A DNA stretch of 48,960 nucleotides from a virus. Positions 39,723 to 47,139 of the stretch are shown here, piece after piece. The stretch spans positions 1-48,960 of the IMG/VR virus record IMGVR_UViG_3300017948_000002; one strand, written 5' to 3'. The translations under genes and the position numbers were made by a program. Below the pieces are notes generated by a model. It saw nothing but the letters and a program-made list of their open reading frames with translations. It ran no database searches and was not told the origin of the DNA. Positions within the stretch are counted from its first letter, which is position 1. The number at the start of each line of letters is the position of its first letter.

Positions 39723-40292
39723 ATGGCTGAGCAGATACCGGAACTAAAAGGCGCTAGGCATCTTCGCAGATACAACGTGAGCACTTATGCTGCGAAGCCG
39801 ACGACAGATGAACTTCCCAAGAAATACAGCAAAGTCATGGTGACGTGGTTAGACGCTCAGGAAGCTGTCTTAGAGGCACAAGCTGCGCAACGGGATGCAG
39901 AGGCCCAGGTAGCGGCGCTGACCGCAGCCGCCAAAGATCGTGAGGAATATTGGGAAGGATATAAAGCAGAGTCACTTCTTACGTTTAAACAGCTTAGCGA
40001 TGATTTCGACAGATTGACCGCGGAGCTTGAATCGCAACTGGCCGGCAAGTGGATCAGCGTGGATGTTGAGATGCCAAAAGAGGAGGATAGGGAGTTTTGG
40101 TGCTGGTTAGGGCCGAACGACGGAATCCTCGCCAGCGATGGGACGCTCATAAAAGCTGCTTTTGCGAATTACATGAAGATCGTCAAGACGTATCGATCCG
40201 TGGATGGAAGTATCAAATTTAGCTGCGGCTGTCTAGAAAAAGTGACTCATTACCAACCGTTACCCTCACCACCCACCAAGGAGAAACTATGA
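39723..40292 (+). CDS. Coiled-coil protein with C-terminal DUF551-type domain (189 aa)
   Basis: Residues 40-100 form a coiled coil (AQAAQRDAEAQVAALTAAAK). The C-terminal part, GKWISVDVEMPKEEDREFWC and VTHYQPLPSPP, is characteristic of DUF551, common as a short domain in phages. It overlaps the co-chaperonin start by ATGA. Unknown function. Confidence 0.7.
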   Translation: MAEQIPELKGARHLRRYNVSTYAAKPTTDELPKKYSKVMVTWLDAQEAVLEAQAAQRDAEAQVAALTAAAKDREEYWEGYKAESLLTFKQLSDDFDRLTAELESQLAGKWISVDVEMPKEEDREFWCWLGPNDGILASDGTLIKAAFANYMKIVKTYRSVDGSIKFSCGCLEKVTHYQPLPSPPTKEKL

Positions 40293-41035
40293 CCGAAAAG
40301 ATTATCAGTATTTCACCTGATGTAAAACCAAAGAATATCATGTCAGACAACGATAGCACTGCGGCACAAATTGAAGCTCGTGCGGTGCTTGATCGAATGG
40401 ATAAGGAGAAGGAAGATTTACGTACTCAAGAGTTGATACTTGATGGCTCAAATAAGATCAAGTTTATTGGCTATCCGTATATATTTGAAGCCCTAGGCGA
40501 GAAAATCATTGTATCCATTGACGTATTTAAGAGTGGCTATGAGTGTAAAGTATGTAAAGGATTACGAAAAATTAAAGCTGTTTGTGAATGTGAAATTAAT
40601 GGTAGACCAGGTTTTAAATATCCATTAGATTCTATATTAGAAATACGTAAGACTCTAGGAGATCAAATAGCAGATACACGTTCACTAATGCCTTGTCTTA
40701 AATGTAACGGTGACTACGTAGCCGCTCGTCACGAAGAAACTTGTACCGCTTGTAAAGGACGTGGTGCTGTTATCATTCTTCCGAAAGAATCAGAAGCACT
40801 CCCTACCACTGGCACAGTTGTCTCAATTGGTAAACTAGCTCAACGTTTAATTAAGGATGATGAATGGGATTATAAACACGGCGATAAGGTTCTTTTTAGC
40901 CAATTCGCTGGCCAATTCATTCCGTGTAAGGCTGGCGTGTTATTAAAGATTCTAGACTATAATCAAGTAATTACTAAAATCGAAGGTGCTGATGATTTAA
41001 ATTCATTTGATTTTATATTAAGTGAAAAAGATTAA
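40289..41035 (+). CDS. GroES-like co-chaperonin with DnaJ-type zinc module in the mobile-loop position (248 aa)
   Basis: GroES-type strand IFEALGEKIIVSIDVF (residues 65-80) is followed not by a mobile loop but by about 80 residues with three CxxCxG motifs (Cys86/89, Cys136/139, Cys152/155) plus Cys99 and Cys101, like the DnaJ cysteine-rich zinc domain. The GroES pattern then resumes: VIILPKESEALPTTGTVVSI (161-180), HGDKVLFSQFAGQFI (197-211) and LLKILDYNQVITKI. The mobile loop is what contacts GroEL, so replacing it by a zinc module would alter the partner. Residues 1-60 are an extra helical region. It may help fold the capsid or another phage protein. Confidence 0.72.
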   Translation: MTEKIISISPDVKPKNIMSDNDSTAAQIEARAVLDRMDKEKEDLRTQELILDGSNKIKFIGYPYIFEALGEKIIVSIDVFKSGYECKVCKGLRKIKAVCECEINGRPGFKYPLDSILEIRKTLGDQIADTRSLMPCLKCNGDYVAARHEETCTACKGRGAVIILPKESEALPTTGTVVSIGKLAQRLIKDDEWDYKHGDKVLFSQFAGQFIPCKAGVLLKILDYNQVITKIEGADDLNSFDFILSEKD

Positions 41036-41053
41036 AATAAAACTTTACTTATA

Positions 41054-41094
41054 TATAATAACTGAACGGCCTGTTAAGCCGTTCAGTTATTATA
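41054..41094. terminator. Bidirectional terminator between converging operons
   Basis: A 17-bp perfect stem (41054-41070 with 41078-41094; core AACTGAACGGC/GCCGTTCAGTT) and a 7-base loop CTGTTAA. A/T runs flank both sides, so it can stop the rightward co-chaperonin transcript and the leftward late transcript. Confidence 0.9.
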
Positions 41095-41125
41095 TTTATT
41101 AACATGTCCTTCTCTAGCGGGCTTG

Positions 41126-43864
41126 CTAAATCCCACCGCAAATGTAAGAACCTATGAAAGTGTGCGAGGATGTCAACTGCGTTCCACTATAGAGTGGTAA
41201 TGTACTTATCGTCGGTATACTTATGGTCGCATAATAAAATTCAGTCCCTGCCGCGTTGTCAAAAAATGAGATTAGACCGCAATTGGGAAGATTAGTGCGA
41301 CTGGTGGGAAAATTAATAGTTAGAAACACTCCGTTAGCAGAAGTAGTTCCAGTGGTCAAGATAAATTGCCCGGAAAACTGGTCACAGACATGACCAGTTA
41401 CGCAAGCAACGGTTGCTCCAGCTCCTACGATAGAAGAGCCTCCTAGGGTGAAGGTTGCTGTTCCCTGACCGGCAATCCCAGTTTGAAGATTGATCATTGG
41501 AACACTTTCAACTCCGCTTGGTAAGTGTACCTTCGCTAAAATACCACCATTAATAAGCGGTGCTGAAAAAGAGGTTTGATAAGGCTCGTAGATATCTCCA
41601 ATCGAAGTAGCGCTATTCCAAACAACATTTGTTCCTACTGGAAGGTAAGCGGTCCATCCTGTACTTTGAAAATTATAACTTCCAAAATTCATAATGTAAT
41701 ACGTTTCAGCCACAGGTGCAGGTGCAGGAGCACTGTTGGCGATTATGTGTATTGTAGTAGAGGAGAGATTTGTAGGCTGTCCACTTCCAGAAAATGTCGA
41801 GTCCATTCCTATGATTGGCTCCATAACCGTCGCTGCAGATGTGCCGCTTCCGCTGGCTGCTTGACTCAAAGTTACAGTACCGTTATTTATTGCCGTTACA
41901 TATGTTCCTCGAACAACGTTTGAGTTTGTAACTTCGTCGCCTATAGCCCAGCCGGCCATGCTTGCTGGAGTTGCTGTGGTTGTTCCGTTGGTGGTCAAGT
42001 TTCCAGTATATGCTGCATTCTGACATCCCGCGCAAACAAAATTTAGGTTTGAGTCTGAGAGATTTTGCGAGATGTAAAGTGCTCGGGGAAAAACTTCCAT
42101 TTCTCCGATGATCGTATCGTTTAGTGCATATCCTACGGAAACTACTGCGTAGGTTCCCGGGTAGTTGCCTCCGTCAATTTCTCCTATGTCGAACCAACCA
42201 TTACTTACACCATCAAGATATAGACAAACAAGGTCGCACGCCAGCGTTGATTTTCCGGTAATTAGTACCGACTCCATGGTAGTGAGTCCTGTATAAAAAG
42301 CGACACCTGGAGCAGCTATGTTGAATCCATTGGAATTCATTGCAATAAAAGGCTTTCCCGCGTTACCTACAATATTGTGATAGCTGGAAACCTCGGCTCC
42401 GTAGTTTAAAATTCCAATGGTTCCGGCATACCCATTGACCGTTTCGCTTCCTGAGATCGTAGGGCAGGTTCCGGCCGCATTGCCAACGGTGATCCCGGTT
42501 GCGCTGATAGTCTGTATATACGTATTGGCTGGAATTCCAGTGCCAGCTATCCATTCCATGGGCAGCAGATGATTATTCCATGCTATCGCGATTGTACAAC
42601 TCCCAGCGGTGAGGGTCATCGTAGTAGCAAATATCTGATTAGCCGTATTGCTGCCCGGCGTCATGTTATAAGTTATGTCGTGGAAACTGGAGTATTGAGT
42701 ATTTGGATAAAGAGCAGAACGCGCCTGAATCCAGGCTATACTCGACGGATTAGTTACTCCTTCGTTGACGCTCAAATTAAACATTGTCACAAATGATGAT
42801 CCCACAAAGCTAATTACGGGTTTTCCTGGGCCTGTGTCTCCGAGGATGACAGTGTTACCCTGTCCTGAACCGTGAATAGTTATACCCTGTGGAAGGTTTT
42901 CGGCAAGTATGACACCTGTTGCATCGTAGATTGCAGCACCCAATCTAAGATCAACCGTCTTTGTGAAAGCCAAAGAACTTCCCAACGAGACTGTGCCGGT
43001 ATAACCTGTGGCGTCGATGATTCCGCCAGCCGAGGGGAGAGATGCTTGGCACGCCAAAATATCTGAGCCTGCATTGGCGGTATGCTGATTGGCTGCTATG
43101 CAGATATTATTAGTAGTTGCCGCCTCCATTGAATTGAAAGTTCCAAGACCCACGTTGGATAAGGACCACCCACTACCCGCTAACCCTCCTGTGCCGGAAG
43201 AGGATATACCGGGAGCTAGATTATTTAAAGTTGTAGCCGCTCCAGTTCCAGAGAAAGCTATAGCAGCATTAGTAGCCAAGGTACCACCAGCCAACGGTAA
43301 ATATATACCAGCACCAGTAGCCATGCAACCAAACGAAGAGCCACTCCAAACTTCGTAACATGATGATATGACGTTGTAATATAAACTACCAGGCACCTGT
43401 GAAACTTGAGCTTCTGTATTATTATAACCATAAGAACCTATAACAGCTAAAAAACGCGGTGCTGGTATTAAGGCTGTTATGCTAGAAGTAAGGTTCTGAG
43501 TAGTCCCAACTGCCTGTATAGTGAATACGCCACACTTAGAAGATGCGTTGGGACAGATAGTATATTGCCACGTACTACCAGATGGAGACACTGCGGCGCT
43601 TTGATATACGCTTAGTGAAAACGTACCACTACCACCTAGCGAGATCGGTCCTTGGTTAATAACTGATGGAGATAGAGGAACTCCATTGATATTATAAAGA
43701 CTAAGATTCGGCTGAGAAGGATTAGGAATAAATTGAACTGTGATAGTACCATTAGTCCAGGTTGTGCTGTCACTGTCAATCACTGTACCAGACACTGTGG
43801 TTGTTTGAGCATAGCATGAAACAGCAAAAAACAAACACGCCAAGAAAACTAAAACTTTTTTCAT
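41126..43864 (-). CDS. Beta-helix tail spike / fibre with signal peptide (912 aa)
   Basis: N-terminus is a clean signal peptide: Lys-Lys, a hydrophobic LVFLACLFFAV core, then SCYAQ at the cleavage region. Residues 25-130 form a beta domain (SGTVIDSDSTTWTNGT...). Residues 280-390 are right-handed beta-helix-like (VDLRLGAAIYDATGV; GITIHGSGQGNTVILG; FVTMFNLSVNEG). The rest is Gly/Ser/Thr-rich beta sequence. It is the last gene of the late operon, where receptor-binding spikes are coded. A Sec signal on a virion protein is unusual; it might be a secreted or periplasm-routed protein. The central DNA looks GC-richer than neighbours. Confidence 0.7.
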   Translation of the reverse strand: MKKVLVFLACLFFAVSCYAQTTTVSGTVIDSDSTTWTNGTITVQFIPNPSQPNLSLYNINGVPLSPSVINQGPISLGGSGTFSLSVYQSAAVSPSGSTWQYTICPNASSKCGVFTIQAVGTTQNLTSSITALIPAPRFLAVIGSYGYNNTEAQVSQVPGSLYYNVISSCYEVWSGSSFGCMATGAGIYLPLAGGTLATNAAIAFSGTGAATTLNNLAPGISSSGTGGLAGSGWSLSNVGLGTFNSMEAATTNNICIAANQHTANAGSDILACQASLPSAGGIIDATGYTGTVSLGSSLAFTKTVDLRLGAAIYDATGVILAENLPQGITIHGSGQGNTVILGDTGPGKPVISFVGSSFVTMFNLSVNEGVTNPSSIAWIQARSALYPNTQYSSFHDITYNMTPGSNTANQIFATTMTLTAGSCTIAIAWNNHLLPMEWIAGTGIPANTYIQTISATGITVGNAAGTCPTISGSETVNGYAGTIGILNYGAEVSSYHNIVGNAGKPFIAMNSNGFNIAAPGVAFYTGLTTMESVLITGKSTLACDLVCLYLDGVSNGWFDIGEIDGGNYPGTYAVVSVGYALNDTIIGEMEVFPRALYISQNLSDSNLNFVCAGCQNAAYTGNLTTNGTTTATPASMAGWAIGDEVTNSNVVRGTYVTAINNGTVTLSQAASGSGTSAATVMEPIIGMDSTFSGSGQPTNLSSTTIHIIANSAPAPAPVAETYYIMNFGSYNFQSTGWTAYLPVGTNVVWNSATSIGDIYEPYQTSFSAPLINGGILAKVHLPSGVESVPMINLQTGIAGQGTATFTLGGSSIVGAGATVACVTGHVCDQFSGQFILTTGTTSANGVFLTINFPTSRTNLPNCGLISFFDNAAGTEFYYATISIPTISTLPLYSGTQLTSSHTFIGSYICGGI

Positions 43865-43873
43865 CTCTTTCTC

Positions 43874-45181
43874 CTAGTGATTTAGCCAACCATTTTCAAT
43901 GATAAATTGATAACGTTTCAAAGTTGATTTATCAATATCAGTTCGATACTGAATATCAGGAATTTGTATTTTTTCAATGCGTCTTTCTAATTTTTCAAAA
44001 GTCTCTCTATAAGACTCCCCACAAACCATAGGAGAAGCTATTAAACCATAATTACCACTGGTGACAAGTTTATTTTTTGACAGCATAACATCATATAAAT
44101 AAGTTTCACATAAGTCTTCTATATCTTCTGACTCGATTCCACCAATCTCGATTCCTTTACTGTTTGGTAATCTTATATTAGTAGGATACGGAGGTATTGA
44201 AATAGTAGTTGATACACCAAAACTATGATTCCATTTAATATGTGGAACTTTACCAGTAAGTATACTATGAAGCATCTCACCAAAACCACTACCATACATG
44301 GTAGCTATAATAGGATCTGAAAAATAACCAAATCTAGGCGTCCATTCAAGTCCGTACATTTTATCTTCTGTTAAGATGGTATTTAAATCTATAATGCCTT
44401 TAAAACCAATCTGTTGCAGTGCTGTTTTAGCTTTAGCAAGTCCTTCTCTGAAAATTCTCATCTCATGATTCATTATATAAATGAGATTACCAGAGCAACC
44501 TGTATTTGGCCCTTTATTGTCGTTCATAAATTTTTTTTCTTCTAATGTTCCAGTGAGAAGATAAAAATCAAAGCCATTAAAATAGCCAGCTGTACCTACT
44601 TCGGTTCCTTTAATAAATTCTTGTAGAATGAAAGGTGCTCTATGGGATCTATCCCATAGGACATCTATGTATCCTAATAGATCTTCGGCACTTTTGGAGA
44701 CATATGTAATAGCTTTATCATCAGAAGCAGTTCCACCAGTGAATGGTTTATACACATAACGCTTGTCTTCTTTTTTAATAAAACTTTTAGCCTCAGTGGC
44801 ATTATTAAATCTCGTGTATGGAGGAACATTTATACCACTTTCTTCCATAAACTTTAAACCAAACTCACGGTCATTTTCTAGCTTGTTTTCTATCTCGCCA
44901 TCACCAAAAGTAGGAGTGTCTAATTTAGAAGCCTCTGCCCATTTAGTACTTTCAGTAAAATCAAAAAGAGACATATCGTATTTTTTATATGAGGGAAAAC
45001 CATAACCTTGTACGTGTCTTCTTTGATCTATTTGAACTATCTTTGGTTTAGGTATAAGACCGCCTAGCACATCCTCATACTTCTGGTCTGAAAGATAGTA
45101 ATCTACCTCGTGACCTTCAGCCATGAGTCGAAGTACAAACCATGCTCCAATACCAGAAGTAGAGGATAATGCTATCTTCAT
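43874..45181 (-). CDS. PurD-like ATP-grasp enzyme (435 aa)
   Basis: ATP-grasp features: YVYKPFTGGTASDDK (about residues 142-156), ILQEFIKGTEVGTAG (185-199), NDNKGPNTGCSGNLIY (220-235, close to the PurD GPNTGGMG motif) and YGLEWTPRFGY (276-286, like PurD EfNaRfGDPE). The C-terminal domain contains YGLIASPMVCGESY. PurD joins glycine to phosphoribosylamine in purine synthesis; here changed motif positions (GCSGN, WTPR) suggest another amine/carboxylate ligation. It stands between a giant virion protein and the spike in the late operon, far from nucleotide genes. AT-rich codon use suggests acquisition. Confidence 0.72.
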   Translation of the reverse strand: MKIALSSTSGIGAWFVLRLMAEGHEVDYYLSDQKYEDVLGGLIPKPKIVQIDQRRHVQGYGFPSYKKYDMSLFDFTESTKWAEASKLDTPTFGDGEIENKLENDREFGLKFMEESGINVPPYTRFNNATEAKSFIKKEDKRYVYKPFTGGTASDDKAITYVSKSAEDLLGYIDVLWDRSHRAPFILQEFIKGTEVGTAGYFNGFDFYLLTGTLEEKKFMNDNKGPNTGCSGNLIYIMNHEMRIFREGLAKAKTALQQIGFKGIIDLNTILTEDKMYGLEWTPRFGYFSDPIIATMYGSGFGEMLHSILTGKVPHIKWNHSFGVSTTISIPPYPTNIRLPNSKGIEIGGIESEDIEDLCETYLYDVMLSKNKLVTSGNYGLIASPMVCGESYRETFEKLERRIEKIQIPDIQYRTDIDKSTLKRYQFIIENGWLNH

Positions 45182-45189
45182 CTTAATTC

Positions 45190-45345
45190 CTACTTTCCAC
45201 GTGGTTTCATTCTGGTGATCTTACGTCCAGTTTCAACGCTTTTACGTCCAGCGCCGTTGTCGTTAGCATGTGAGCAAGGATGTTGAACGCTCATCATAGC
45301 GGCTTTGGCTTGTGAGATTGATTGATTAGCAGCTTGTCCAGACAT
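45190..45345 (-). CDS. Small basic protein (51 aa)
   Basis: ATG at 45345 directly follows the upstream stop; the ribosome site (AAGGAGG) lies within the coding of the last residues (RRRF) of the 597-aa protein. The sequence SGQAANQSISQAKAAMMSVQ is helical and the C-terminus is Lys/Arg-rich (GRKSVETGRKITRMKPRGK). It could be a small DNA-binding virion protein. Short, but the ribosome site is excellent. Confidence 0.6.
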   Translation of the reverse strand: MSGQAANQSISQAKAAMMSVQHPCSHANDNGAGRKSVETGRKITRMKPRGK

Positions 45346-47139
45346 TTAGAACCTCCTTCTGCCGCGGCGTAAACCGAAGCGTGATCGTGAAGATGAACCT
45401 GACTTCTCTTCCGCTGTAGTAGGTACTAAATGATGAGCTAAAGGTGAACCTATTACTGGAAGAGTTTGTTTAAGAGCGTCTCTAACTACAGGTTTCCAAG
45501 GATGATCTCCGGCTTTGTTTTCAGTAGTTACTGCATTTACAACATCTTCTATATCTTCACCAGCGGCACCTGCTAAAGGTCCAGCCATAGCAGATACTAA
45601 GCGATGAGCATGTATGGCGTTGATGTAGTTAAAGTATACTCCAGCAGCGCCGATGTGACTGAGTAATGCTGCATAGTCACTAAACCAATCACCTGCACTG
45701 TTTGGAGAGTATAATCTTTGGTAACGCTGCTTAGTTTCTTGGACACCTTGTTGAATAGAAGCCGTTCTTGCCATAACTTCAGCGCCTGAGATTAATGGTG
45801 CTATGTTGGGAAATAATATTCCAAGTGTGCCAGCATATTGAGCTAATCCTTTTATATCTCCAGTGTTATACATTTTAAGAAGGGAACGTCTAATATACGA
45901 AGCTTCTGAATTTACAAACTGATGATACATAAACATAGAACGTGTGAAGACATTACGATTCTGGTACAGAGCATTATCGATCTCACGATTCACAAAGAAC
46001 CTGTTATTAACATAATGATAAACACCTTTTGTTAACTGGTCATCATTAAGTTTACCACCTTGTTTAATAACATCTTGTAGATCGATACCCATCTCACCAA
46101 GCTCAGCAGCTGCTCTTTTATTGCCGGTCGTAGCAAAATCCTTCGCCCAATAAATAGCACTATGAAAACCAACCGTACCAGCCATGTTAAGTTGTAACTT
46201 GCGAAGCCAGTTAAATCCTGGTTGATGCATGGTACGAGCTAGAATCTTACCAACCGTAGGCGAACCAGTCCATTCTGATACATGACCTTTCTCTCCAAGT
46301 ATGTCACGATACATTGTATTCCATAGTGTTGATGAAAGTATACCAGAAGCATCTTTAATAGCTTCGGCGTGATTTTGATTCAAACGCAGTATTGAAGCTC
46401 CAATGGCTGGAAGAGGAGAATCAGCTGGTATGTGAAACAATTGCCCCACATGAGGAATAGCCACAAACGGAGTAAGCATAGTATTTAATACTCTATGTGC
46501 GGCATACTCAGCTTGTGATTGACGCTCGTAGGTTGCTTCAGTATTCAGCAGTGGAATCTTAGTTAGCTCAAGTTCATCTCTAACCTTATTAGAAGCCATA
46601 AAGGCTTTATTCATTGAAGCCTTGGCATAACTCGCCGGTCCTTTTGTAGCTGTTCCTTTGCCGAAACCAACAATATCTCGTGTGTCTTTGACTTGATTGG
46701 ATAAAATATCCGCTACTCTATGACCATTCATGACTACACGTGGGTCTTTATCAGATAACATGTTGGCTATAATCGGAGTCGCATTCTCGAAGTGAGGACC
46801 GTATACTTGAGAGATGGCATTCAATCTCGCTTTACCCTTAGCAGCACGCATCTGTTGTTCACGCACGGCTGGAGCGGTTGCAGGATTGATTTTCTTTATT
46901 TCCTGCCCAAGCGTCTGATCATGAACACGAATGTAATTATCATTCATAGCCTTAATAGCTTGGCCACCTGGATGTAGTTCTAGTTCATATTCTTTATTAC
47001 CAGTTAAATTAAGAAACCCACGACCCAAACTATTGCCTTCTAGTTTAGACACACCTTTTTCAAAGGCATCTTCACCTATACCCTTGCCAAGCATTCGGCT
47101 AAAAACATCTGCTACATAAGCGCCCATTAGAAATCCCAC
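45346..47139 (-). CDS. Large internal-virion-type protein with basic tail (597 aa)
   Basis: Predominantly alpha-helical, with several hydrophobic helices (about residues 420-450 LAQYAGTLGILFPNIAPLIS and 475-520 region). The C-terminal 20 residues are Ser/Arg-rich (SRSRFGLRRGRRRF), suggesting DNA contact. The amphipathic, membrane-prone character fits the ejection proteins that form a channel through the cell envelope in short-tailed phages. It overlaps the 850-aa gene by 13 bases. The family is not recognised. Confidence 0.75.
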   Translation of the reverse strand: MGFLMGAYVADVFSRMLGKGIGEDAFEKGVSKLEGNSLGRGFLNLTGNKEYELELHPGGQAIKAMNDNYIRVHDQTLGQEIKKINPATAPAVREQQMRAAKGKARLNAISQVYGPHFENATPIIANMLSDKDPRVVMNGHRVADILSNQVKDTRDIVGFGKGTATKGPASYAKASMNKAFMASNKVRDELELTKIPLLNTEATYERQSQAEYAAHRVLNTMLTPFVAIPHVGQLFHIPADSPLPAIGASILRLNQNHAEAIKDASGILSSTLWNTMYRDILGEKGHVSEWTGSPTVGKILARTMHQPGFNWLRKLQLNMAGTVGFHSAIYWAKDFATTGNKRAAAELGEMGIDLQDVIKQGGKLNDDQLTKGVYHYVNNRFFVNREIDNALYQNRNVFTRSMFMYHQFVNSEASYIRRSLLKMYNTGDIKGLAQYAGTLGILFPNIAPLISGAEVMARTASIQQGVQETKQRYQRLYSPNSAGDWFSDYAALLSHIGAAGVYFNYINAIHAHRLVSAMAGPLAGAAGEDIEDVVNAVTTENKAGDHPWKPVVRDALKQTLPVIGSPLAHHLVPTTAEEKSGSSSRSRFGLRRGRRRF

